Shown piece by piece: positions 7,596 through 14,759 of a stretch of DNA of 48,945 bases; the first letter of the stretch is position 1, and every line of letters starts with the position of its first letter. The notes below the pieces were generated by a model. That model saw only the letters and a program-made list of their open reading frames with translations, was not told the origin of the DNA and did no database searches. The position numbers were made by a program, and so were the translations under genes. This stretch comes from an uncultured Flammeovirgaceae bacterium. GTDB lineage: Bacteria; Bacteroidota; Bacteroidia; Cytophagales; MED-G16. The stretch lies in assembly GCA_913052485.1 (NCBI GenBank), contig CAJXDN010000009.1, positions 1 to 48,945 on the forward strand, read 5' to 3'.

Positions 7596-8789
7596 ATGAA
7601 AGTAGCAGTTATCGGATCAGGAATTTGGGGAGCTTGTACAGCTTACTTCCTAAATAAAGAGGGGTGTGATGTTGAGCTCTATGACATGTGGGGAGCAGGT
7701 AATTCAAGATCAGGTTCTGGTGGTGCATCACGTATAATAAGGCTGGCATATGGGTACGATGAGATTTATACAGAGTTGACTAATAACTCATTTAATTTTT
7801 GGCAGGAACTAACAGATGAGAGCGAAAGAGAGCTTTATAATGAATGCGGAATGCTGTGGATGGTTAGTCAAAATGATAGCAATTATATCAAGAACTCGAA
7901 AAAACATATTGAGAGCAGAGGACATAGCTTAGTTCAAATCGAGAAAAAAGATGCGAAAAAGAAATATCCAGAGATTAATTTTGATGATATTAATGAAATT
8001 TATTTTGAGAAAAAGGCAGGGGCCCTTATGGCGAGTAGATGCTGTAAGAATGTAGTAAGAAAATATCAGAGTGAGGGTGGCAAGTTTTACCTTGGAAAAG
8101 TCAAAGTTTTTGAAGATAAATTAAATAATAAAGAGTCATTTACTTTCAATGACAAAGTAATTAATGCCGATAAATTTGTGATAGCATGTGGGCCTTGGAA
8201 TAGAATTTTATTTCCTAAAATGTTGGGGTCTAAGACATATATATCAAGACAGGAAGTTTATTATTTCTCTGTACCTAATAATAATGCTAATAATTATAAT
8301 TTAAGTAATATCCCATGTTGGCTGGATTTAAATGAAAATAATCCATCATACTACGGTATCCCATTCCATTTAAACAAAGGCTTCAAAATTGCATATGATG
8401 AAAGATCAACAATTTTCGATCCTGACAAAGACGATAGAATTCCTTTGACTCACCTGGTTGAAAGAACAAAAAAATATTTTTATTATAGATTTCCTAGGTT
8501 ACATAGATTACCAATAGCTGAAACCAGAGTATGCCAGTACGAGAATAGTTTGGATGGCAATTATATTATTAACTATCATGAAGATAATGATAATGTATTA
8601 ATTCTTTCTGGGAGCTCTGGTCATGGATTTAAGCTAGGACCTGGACTTGGAGAATTAGTAAAGGATATTATCACATCCGATAAAAAAATTCCTAATTTTT
8701 TTAATATTTCAAGACTAAAAAATATTAAAACCGAATCACAGTATTACAATTCACAAATTAAATACAATAAAAAAAGGTTATTTAACTAA
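7596..8789 (+). CDS. Monomeric sarcosine oxidase-like FAD-dependent oxidase
   Basis: A 397-residue flavoprotein of the DAO fold. The FAD-binding GSGIWG is at residues 7-12, and the family's RIIRLAYG is at 46-53 (sarcosine oxidases have TRIIRhAYg). An SGSSGHGFKLGPGLGE segment lies near 338-353. Cys313, in RVCQYENSLDGNYII, aligns with the cysteine that holds 8-alpha-S-cysteinyl FAD in monomeric sarcosine oxidase and N-methyltryptophan oxidase, so covalent flavin is likely. Length and motif order match MSOX/SolA. The reaction is oxidative demethylation or oxidation of a secondary amine such as sarcosine or pipecolate; the exact substrate is not readable. It is monocistronic and convergent with the DUF3089 gene. 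Confidence 0.78.
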   Translation: MKVAVIGSGIWGACTAYFLNKEGCDVELYDMWGAGNSRSGSGGASRIIRLAYGYDEIYTELTNNSFNFWQELTDESERELYNECGMLWMVSQNDSNYIKNSKKHIESRGHSLVQIEKKDAKKKYPEINFDDINEIYFEKKAGALMASRCCKNVVRKYQSEGGKFYLGKVKVFEDKLNNKESFTFNDKVINADKFVIACGPWNRILFPKMLGSKTYISRQEVYYFSVPNNNANNYNLSNIPCWLDLNENNPSYYGIPFHLNKGFKIAYDERSTIFDPDKDDRIPLTHLVERTKKYFYYRFPRLHRLPIAETRVCQYENSLDGNYIINYHEDNDNVLILSGSSGHGFKLGPGLGELVKDIITSDKKIPNFFNISRLKNIKTESQYYNSQIKYNKKRLFN

Positions 8790-8794
8790 AACGA

Positions 8795-8820
8795 AAAAAA
8801 TTATTTATTAAAATAATTTG
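8795..8820 (-). terminator. Weak AT-only hairpin with T-run at the end of the DUF3089 gene
   Basis: On the minus strand AAATTATT (8820-8813) can pair with AATAATTT (8806-8799), followed by a run of T (8801-8795). It overlaps the last codons of the DUF3089 gene in the 11-base gap between convergent genes. The stem has no G:C pair, so its strength is doubtful. Confidence 0.28.
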
Positions 8821-9973
8821 TTAGTCTATCTGATAAATTTTCTCTGATATTTAACCAAAAAAAATTGTAGTCTCCAGCATGAAAACTTTCCTTCTCAAAT
8901 ATTTTTACCCATGGAATATTAAGTTCAATTAATTGTAGTGAGCCTTTGTCTGACTTAGCTTTAATTTTACTTTCATTTTTTATTTTTAATGGACCAATTG
9001 GGCGCTTTAGAACTTGATATTTGAACATCTGAAAGAAACTTGGCATTAAAATTCCTTTGTGGTCTTCCAATTTCGTAATTTGTTTATCAGATGTAAAAGA
9101 TATAGGGTTATTAGCTACTACTTTTTTGTAAACTTCATTATCATAAGGATAAAAATTATTACCGTGTGTGTTCCAAGAAACAAAACAATTTAATTGCAGT
9201 GGATTCTCACAAACTGGAAAATTTTTGAAGCTACTAGCGACTGGCATACCAATAAGATATGCTAATAATAAATTATCTCTTAATTTTCTGTCTGGTAGAA
9301 TGAGCTCCTCAATTAACCTTGCGGCATGTAGTGTGCCCTGACTGTGTGCTGCAATTATTATTTTTTTTCCTTTATTTTCTTGGTTCAAGTATGTGAGGAA
9401 AGCTCTTTTGATATCATTATATGCAACATCAAAAGATTCCTTAGCATACGACTTTAATTTATTATTTTCAAATGAAAAGAACTCTAATGATTTATTAGAA
9501 TAAATTAGATCTTTATAGTACTTAAAATTATCTTTTAGCTTTTGATCTAAAGCTATCTCCGTTAATAACTCGTTAGTACTATGATAAACTAAACCATCAT
9601 AAAAAAGTTGTCTATATAGGGGTGTATAAACATTTGTCAGTCCAGAAAATACACTAGCTTGATTTTTTAACGCAAGAGCGTCAACTCTATTTTGATGATT
9701 AAAATTTTCTGGATTGGAATTCCAAAAATTACCATTATACCCTCCATAATAGACTGTTGGATATATGTAAAAAACATCGACTTGAGATTTAAAGCTTTTT
9801 AATGAGTCAATATAATTTAAAGGCAAAGGAATTTCCTTTTTAGGGGAAGAAATCCAATTTTTAATATAATTATAGTCTGGAGCTTTTGGGAATCCCGTAT
9901 CAGAAACTAGATACCTTGTTGATGTACAATTTGACATCATAAAAATCAAAATCAAAAAATAGAATGTTCTCAT
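8801..9973 (-). CDS. DUF3089 lipoprotein, alpha/beta-hydrolase-like
   Basis: A 390-residue exported protein. It has a lipobox ending at Cys16 (MMSNC), a DVFYIYPTVYYG segment near residues 66-77 (typical DUF3089 start, vFyvhPTty), a nucleophile-elbow-like AAHSQGTLHAARL at 208-220 with Ser211, and AYLIGMPV near 238. DUF3089 proteins have an alpha/beta-hydrolase fold and are presumed esterases or lipases; Ser211 is the likely nucleophile. The closing part contains a conserved-looking FHAGDYNFFWLNIREN segment that could supply the catalytic His. It is divergent from the PHP phosphodiesterase. The natural substrate is unknown. Confidence 0.82.
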   Translation of the reverse strand: MRTFYFLILIFMMSNCTSTRYLVSDTGFPKAPDYNYIKNWISSPKKEIPLPLNYIDSLKSFKSQVDVFYIYPTVYYGGYNGNFWNSNPENFNHQNRVDALALKNQASVFSGLTNVYTPLYRQLFYDGLVYHSTNELLTEIALDQKLKDNFKYYKDLIYSNKSLEFFSFENNKLKSYAKESFDVAYNDIKRAFLTYLNQENKGKKIIIAAHSQGTLHAARLIEELILPDRKLRDNLLLAYLIGMPVASSFKNFPVCENPLQLNCFVSWNTHGNNFYPYDNEVYKKVVANNPISFTSDKQITKLEDHKGILMPSFFQMFKYQVLKRPIGPLKIKNESKIKAKSDKGSLQLIELNIPWVKIFEKESFHAGDYNFFWLNIRENLSDRLTNYFNK

Positions 9974-10029
9974 GATTTTAAAATAATACTCATATATTTA
10001 TCAACAATATAACCTAACCAATACTTAAA

Positions 10030-11214
10030 ATGATAAAAATCAAAGAAGTATTTCTATTGATTATTTTTTTTCTTTTCAATATCACATTATACGCACAAAC
10101 TAAAAAAAAATATGAGAGAAAGTTATTTTTTCCTGATCTCGATAACTACAAAACACTATTAACCGATTTCCACCAGCATACTGTTTTCTCAGATGGACTG
10201 GTTTGGCCCACCATAAGAGTAGAGGAAGCAGTAAAAGATGGACTAGATGCAATTTCATTAACTGATCATTTAGAGTATCAACCATTTTCAAAAGATGTCC
10301 CAAATCCAGATAGAAATAGAGTATACATAGTCGCAAAAGATTTTACCGATAGGATTAATAAAACAGTTGATAAAAAATTAATTATTATTAACGGGCAAGA
10401 AATTACAAGGTCTATGCCACCTGGCCATATAAATGCAATTTTCCTAGACGATGCTAATAAGTTATTACATCCGGACGATTCACTGAAAGGGATTGAGGAG
10501 GCAAATAAACAAAATGCATTTGTTTTTTGGAACCATCCAGGTTGGCCAGCACAAAGAAGTGATGGAATTGCCAAACTAGATGACTTTCATAGATATCTAA
10601 TTGATAAAAATTTGTTACATGGAATAGAGGTTGTCAATGAGCTATACTATTCTGAGGAGGCATTGGATATAGCTCTTAAACATAATCTTACTATAATGGG
10701 AACATCTGATATCCATGGTCTGATTGACTGGCTATTTAAGGTTCCAGATGACAACGAGTCAGAAAATAAAAATCTACCCGGTCACCGACCAATCACAATG
10801 GTATTTGCTAAAAGTAAAGATAAAAAGAGCATAAAAGAAGCTCTATTTGAGGGTAGAACTGCAGTTTTCTATAATGAAATGTTGATTGGGAAAGAAGAAT
10901 ATTTAAAACCTCTAATTGAAAAATGTTTGGTTATTAATAATGTCAACAATTTAAATTTAAGTTACTCTGAGGATGGTGAATCATCAATAAAAAAAATTGA
11001 AATAGAAAACATATCTGATGCCCCATTTTTCTTAAAAAACTTAAGTGATTTCACTTTTGAGACTAACAGTGATATTATTACAATATACCCTAATTCAAAA
11101 CATACAATTGCAGTAAGAACTAAAGGAAATAGTTTAAATGAATTAAAATTTGAGGTACTAAATGGTATTATTGCACCAAAGAAATACACTAAAATTAGTT
11201 TAATAGTTAAGTAA
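10030..11214 (+). CDS. PHP-domain phosphodiesterase (Sb-PDE-like), secreted
   Basis: A 394-residue protein with an N-terminal signal peptide (about residues 1-22, ending YAQ). A PHP metallo-phosphoesterase domain follows: DFHQHTVFSDG at 46-56 (metal ligands His48, His50, Asp55), SLTDH at 76-80, then INGQEITR near 120-127, FWNHPG near 172-177 and MGTSDIHG near 231-238. The C-terminal 110 residues are beta-rich. Flavobacterial homologues are often named Sb-PDE family phosphodiesterases, which release phosphate from phosphodiesters. It is probably periplasmic. It is the first gene of a co-directional run and ends 9 bases before the DDAH-like gene; whether the two act together is unknown. Confidence 0.78.
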   Translation: MIKIKEVFLLIIFFLFNITLYAQTKKKYERKLFFPDLDNYKTLLTDFHQHTVFSDGLVWPTIRVEEAVKDGLDAISLTDHLEYQPFSKDVPNPDRNRVYIVAKDFTDRINKTVDKKLIIINGQEITRSMPPGHINAIFLDDANKLLHPDDSLKGIEEANKQNAFVFWNHPGWPAQRSDGIAKLDDFHRYLIDKNLLHGIEVVNELYYSEEALDIALKHNLTIMGTSDIHGLIDWLFKVPDDNESENKNLPGHRPITMVFAKSKDKKSIKEALFEGRTAVFYNEMLIGKEEYLKPLIEKCLVINNVNNLNLSYSEDGESSIKKIEIENISDAPFFLKNLSDFTFETNSDIITIYPNSKHTIAVRTKGNSLNELKFEVLNGIIAPKKYTKISLIVK

Positions 11215-11223
11215 TAAAATTTA

Positions 11224-12126
11224 ATGAGTTTAAACATAAAAAATGAGACTGATCAGTTAGTCTCTGTTATATTAGGTGTTGCTAATGAAATGGTTCAAAA
11301 ACAGTCTCTGGAGGATTGTATTGACCCTAAAACAAGAGAAAATATATTAAATAACACTTTCCCAACTCAAGAAAGTTGTGTAGAAGAGATTGAAAAATTT
11401 TGTGAGGTTTTAACAAATTATAATGTTGAAGTCTTAAGACCAAATATTATCCAAAATTTAAATCAAATATTCACAAGAGATATTGGATTCGTAATTGATA
11501 ATAAACTTTTTATATCTGAGATTATTGAGCAAAGGAATACTGAGAAAGACGGAATCAAATACTTTATCGATAATCTAGACGGAGAAGAGAAAATTATGCT
11601 ACCAAACTTAATAAAGGTAGAGGGAGGAGATGTGATAGTTCACAATGAGTTTTTATTTATAGGCTACAGTAATAGTAATTTAAAGGTATCGAGGACAACA
11701 TCAGAAAGTATTAAATATTTTCAAGATCACTTTCCTAATAAAGAGGTAATAGGGTTTGAAATGATTAAAGATGATACAAACCCCTATGAAAGTATCCTTC
11801 ATCTAGACTGTGCGATGCAACCTGTTGGCAAAGATAAAATAATAATATATGAAGAAGGATTTGAAAATATTGATGACATAAAAAAAATTATCAAAATTTT
11901 TGGGAAGCAAAATTTAATATTTATTGATAAGAAGGAAATGTATGAAGGAAATTCAAATATCTTTTCAATAAATGAGGAAATTGTAGTTTCAGACCCAACG
12001 TTTACTAGATTAAATAATATTTTAAAAGACCATAAAATTATAACTGAAAAAATATACTACAGAGAAATATCTAAATTTGGTGGATTATTTAGATGTTCTA
12101 CTTTACCAATAAAAAGAAAGCAATAA
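11224..12126 (+). CDS. Dimethylarginine dimethylaminohydrolase-like guanidino hydrolase
   Basis: A 300-residue member of the amidinotransferase/arginine-deiminase fold (GME superfamily). Visible are FTRDIGFVI at residues 83-91, EGGDVIV at 133-139, the catalytic-His region LHLDCAMQPVGKD at 192-204 (His193), and the C-terminal nucleophile loop FGGLFRCSTLPI at 285-296 (Cys291). These match arginine-deiminase-related and DDAH enzymes, which release citrulline or ornithine from arginine derivatives. The substrate is not determined. CtlX, a second enzyme of the same superfamily, lies downstream, with only a recombinase gene between. No signal peptide is present, so it acts in the cytosol. Confidence 0.8.
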   Translation: MSLNIKNETDQLVSVILGVANEMVQKQSLEDCIDPKTRENILNNTFPTQESCVEEIEKFCEVLTNYNVEVLRPNIIQNLNQIFTRDIGFVIDNKLFISEIIEQRNTEKDGIKYFIDNLDGEEKIMLPNLIKVEGGDVIVHNEFLFIGYSNSNLKVSRTTSESIKYFQDHFPNKEVIGFEMIKDDTNPYESILHLDCAMQPVGKDKIIIYEEGFENIDDIKKIIKIFGKQNLIFIDKKEMYEGNSNIFSINEEIVVSDPTFTRLNNILKDHKIITEKIYYREISKFGGLFRCSTLPIKRKQ

Positions 12127-12167
12127 AACATATTCATAATTAAAATTTAATATATATTTACATCACT

Positions 12168-12193
12168 TTATAGGATACAACATAGGATACATT
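12168..12193 (+). repeat. Left AGGATACA direct repeats (two copies, 12-base period)
   Basis: AGGATACA occurs at 12172-12179 and 12184-12191, inside two 12-base units that begin ATAGGATACA, directly before the recombinase ATG at 12194. A 10-base string TTATAGGATA (12168-12177) recurs exactly at 13314-13323 at the other end of the gene. One-helical-turn direct repeats beside an integrase gene resemble arm-type integrase binding sites. The AGGA of the second copy is also positioned to act as a ribosome-binding site. Confidence 0.6.
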
Positions 12194-13366
12194 ATGGTAA
12201 TTCAGCTCTGGAAGAGAAAGAACTATAGTAAAACAAAGTATAGCCTATACCTCAGGTACAGAATAAATCAAAACAAGGCAAAAGTTGAAAGTTTAAAACT
12301 TTGGGAGTGGATTAATCCTCAAAATGATATTCAAAAAATTCATAATGAAGAGGTAAGAGTTAGTTGTAAAGAAATTGTTCGAAGGGCTAAAGATGATTTA
12401 GAAAATAATAGGTCATCTATTAAACTTGAAGAACCCAAAACATACCAGTTTAAAAACTTATTCTACAAATTTTCGAATATTCATAATACGAATGCTGTAT
12501 TTAATTTTATAAAAACAATAGATGAGCAAGTAGAAACTATAAGCATAAAAAAAATAAATCAAAAACTATTAGAATCATTAAAAAACAAGATAGAGGAAAG
12601 GATCCAGTCAAAAGATATTAAAGGAAGCACAGCCTCAAAGTACTGGAACAACTTTAAAAGCGTCCTTATAAACCTCAATAAATTAAAACTTTGTAAATAT
12701 CCAAAAGCCCGGGGTATAACTTACATAGACGAAAAAAAATCTGTAAAAGTGTTTTACGATCGTGAAATTGAGAAAATTAAGAGCTCAAACACACAAAAAA
12801 ATATCTTAAAAAATCCATTTCTATTTTCATGTTACACAGGCACCAAATTAAAGATAATTGAGCAGCTAAAATGGGAAAATATTAAGAGGAATAAAGATAA
12901 GATATACTTTCTTGACATTAGATATGGTAACAAAAAATATATAATTCCTTTTAAGAAAGAGATAAGAAAATTATTAGGAAAAAGGAAGAAAGACGAAAAT
13001 TATGTTTTTAAACTGATTAAGTCTAAGAAGAATATGTCAAAAGAGTTTTATAAGCTTCTAAAAGATAGTAACGTTGACACAAGCAAAAAATATTCTGATG
13101 CGATTAACACTTTTGTTATGAAAACTTATAAAAAAACAAAGAATATTTATTTAATATCATCTATAATCGGTCATAGTTCAATTAAGAAAACTAAAAGAAC
13201 TTATACTTACATGAATGAAGAAGACTACATTGATAAATTATATAATTTGAACATCAACAAAGACACGAAGACTGAGAAGAAGAAACAGAAAACACTATTT
13301 AAAAGGGGTAACCTTATAGGATATAGGAAGGATACACAAAAGGATACAGTAGTAAAAAATACATAA
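12194..13366 (+). CDS. Degenerate tyrosine recombinase (phage-integrase family)
   Basis: A 390-residue, very lysine-rich protein with the three-part layout of Bacteroidota tyrosine recombinases. An arm-DNA-binding N-terminus covers residues 1-75 (SLYLRYRINQNK...). A SAM-like core-binding region covers about 85-175. A catalytic domain follows, with CYTGTKLKIIEQLKWENI at 213-230 and IIGHSSIKKTKRTYTYM at 324-340. His327 and candidate nucleophile Tyr337 are present. The box I arginine is Lys218 (TGTK for TGLR), and the H-x-x-R box is Y-x-x-A (Tyr300, Ala303). The Tyr is also one residue further from GH than usual. It may be inactive or strongly divergent. No cargo gene or excisionase adjoins it. 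Confidence 0.78.
   Translation: MVIQLWKRKNYSKTKYSLYLRYRINQNKAKVESLKLWEWINPQNDIQKIHNEEVRVSCKEIVRRAKDDLENNRSSIKLEEPKTYQFKNLFYKFSNIHNTNAVFNFIKTIDEQVETISIKKINQKLLESLKNKIEERIQSKDIKGSTASKYWNNFKSVLINLNKLKLCKYPKARGITYIDEKKSVKVFYDREIEKIKSSNTQKNILKNPFLFSCYTGTKLKIIEQLKWENIKRNKDKIYFLDIRYGNKKYIIPFKKEIRKLLGKRKKDENYVFKLIKSKKNMSKEFYKLLKDSNVDTSKKYSDAINTFVMKTYKKTKNIYLISSIIGHSSIKKTKRTYTYMNEEDYIDKLYNLNINKDTKTEKKKQKTLFKRGNLIGYRKDTQKDTVVKNT
13314..13348 (+). repeat. Right AGGATACA direct repeats (three copies, 11-12-base period)
   Basis: AGGATATA at 13318-13325 and AGGATACA at 13329-13336 and 13341-13348 lie in the same orientation as the left set, near the 3' end of the recombinase gene. There they encode the odd C-terminal tail RKDTQKDT. 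With the left pair they bracket about 1.15 kb. The first copy is within TTATAGGATA, an exact repeat of 12168-12177. The arrangement suggests recombinase binding sites or element ends. Confidence 0.6.
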
Positions 13367-13413
13367 ATAGACAATTTAAAGGTATATATTATTAAAAAAA
13401 AATAAAAAAAAGA

Positions 13414-14346
13414 ATGATTCACACTACATCTAATCTAATTATGATAAGACCTAAACATTTCAATTATAACGTTGAGACAGCGGGAAGTAATTTCTTTCAG
13501 AAGAGAATAGATAAGTTATCACAAATACAAATTAAAAAAAAATCAGTAACAGAGTTTAATCAACTAGTAAAGATATTAAATGAAAATAATGTCGATATAG
13601 ATATTTACGATGATAAGGAGGGCATTATAACGACTGACAGTATTTTTCCTAATAACTGGTTTTCTCTTCACACAGATGGGAGCTTATATTTATACCCAAT
13701 GTTTTCAAAAAATAGAAGAAAGGAGAGAAGAGAAGATATAATCACAGATCTACAGAAAAGATATAGTGTTAAAAACATTATTGACCTAACATCATATGAA
13801 AAAGAAAATAAATTTCTAGAAGGAACGGGTAGCATGGTCTTTGATAGAAAAAATAAGATATGCTACGCATCAATATCAGAAAGAACTGATAAAACTCTAA
13901 TCGAAATCGTCTGTGATAATTTGGGATTCCAGAAAAAACTATTCAGCTCATATCAATCAATCAATAATAGAAGACAATTAATTTATCACACAAATGTGAT
14001 AATGAACATCGCCGAAGATTATGCGATAATATGCCTGGATTCTATTGATGACAAGATAGATAGAAATATGGTGGTTAATTCCTTAATAGACTCCGGAAAA
14101 AAAATCATTGAGATATCAGAAGATCAGTTAAATAATTTTGCGGGAAATATGTTACAGGTTAAAAATAAAAAAGATGAAAAATTATTGGTAATGAGCAAAT
14201 GTGCATACAAAAGTTTACAATTAAGTCAGGTAGAGTTAATTGAGTCATTTAATAAGATAATATATAGTAACTTAGATACAATTGAGACCCTTGGAGGGGG
14301 TAGCGCTAGATGTATGTTAGCTGAAAATTTTTTAGAGAAGAAATAA
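13414..14346 (+). CDS. ctlX: Citrulline utilization hydrolase-type amidinotransferase-fold protein CtlX
   Basis: A 310-residue guanidino-modifying-superfamily protein. It begins with IMIRPKHFNYN (residues 9-19), then TDSIFPNNWFSLH at 74-86 (Asp75, FPNNW), FLEGTGSMVFDR at 134-145, the catalytic-His segment YHTNVIM at 191-197, and GGGSARCMLAE at 294-304 with nucleophile Cys300. This order is that of CtlX, described as hydrolysing citrulline to ornithine in Francisella and common in flavobacteria. It lies downstream of a DDAH-like enzyme and just upstream of RidA, consistent with arginine/citrulline breakdown. No ornithine aminotransferase is in the window. It is the best-supported enzyme of the module. 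Confidence 0.85.
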   Translation: MIHTTSNLIMIRPKHFNYNVETAGSNFFQKRIDKLSQIQIKKKSVTEFNQLVKILNENNVDIDIYDDKEGIITTDSIFPNNWFSLHTDGSLYLYPMFSKNRRKERREDIITDLQKRYSVKNIIDLTSYEKENKFLEGTGSMVFDRKNKICYASISERTDKTLIEIVCDNLGFQKKLFSSYQSINNRRQLIYHTNVIMNIAEDYAIICLDSIDDKIDRNMVVNSLIDSGKKIIEISEDQLNNFAGNMLQVKNKKDEKLLVMSKCAYKSLQLSQVELIESFNKIIYSNLDTIETLGGGSARCMLAENFLEKK

Positions 14347-14375
14347 AAAAGTATATTGTATCAAACAATATTATT

Positions 14376-14759
14376 ATGAAAAAAGCAATTTTAACATCAA
14401 GTGCTCCAGAACCAATAGGACCATATAACCAGGCAATTCAGTTCGAAAATATGATTTTTGTTTCTGGTCAGATACCATTAAATCCAGAAGACGGAAATTT
14501 GATTGGTAGCGGAATAAAAGATGAGACAAGGCAAGTGATGGAAAACATCAAAGCCGTATTAAAAGAAGGTGGTTTTGATATGGAAGACATTGTTAAAACT
14601 TCTATTTTTTTGAAAAGCATGGAAAATTTTGGAGCTGTAAACAAAGAGTATGGCACATATTTTAGTAGTAGCATACCACCTGCTAGAGAGACAGTTGAAG
14701 TTTCGAAATTACCTTTAGATGTGAATGTAGAGATTTCTTGTATCGCTATAAAAAAATAA
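14376..14759 (+). CDS. ridA: RidA family reactive-enamine/imine deaminase
   Basis: A 127-residue protein with the full RidA signature: APEPIGPYNQAI at residues 10-21, FVSGQIPLNPEDG near 28-40, and IPPARETVEVSKLPLDVNVEIS at its end. The key Arg104 and Glu119 of the RidA active site are in place. RidA hydrolyses reactive imines produced by PLP enzymes, protecting aminotransferases from damage. It follows CtlX by 29 bases, and its stop abuts the gltX start (TAAATG), so it is co-transcribed with gltX. Confidence 0.9.
   Translation: MKKAILTSSAPEPIGPYNQAIQFENMIFVSGQIPLNPEDGNLIGSGIKDETRQVMENIKAVLKEGGFDMEDIVKTSIFLKSMENFGAVNKEYGTYFSSSIPPARETVEVSKLPLDVNVEISCIAIKK

Noticed and set aside
10100-10574. 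Minus-strand open frames inside the PHP phosphodiesterase gene
   Set aside because: They lie wholly inside a gene with clear metal-binding motifs, have no recognisable domain and mirror its codon pattern; they are shadows.
12172-13348. AGGATACA repeats as a CRISPR-like array
   Set aside because: Repeats are 8 bases at 11-12-base spacing, in two small clusters, without spacer-repeat structure or cas genes.
12127-13413. Larger integrative island or prophage around the recombinase
   Set aside because: Flanking genes are ordinary metabolic genes on the same strand; no phage structural, relaxase, toxin-antitoxin or defence gene is present, and no tRNA adjoins it. Only the single gene with its repeats can be supported.
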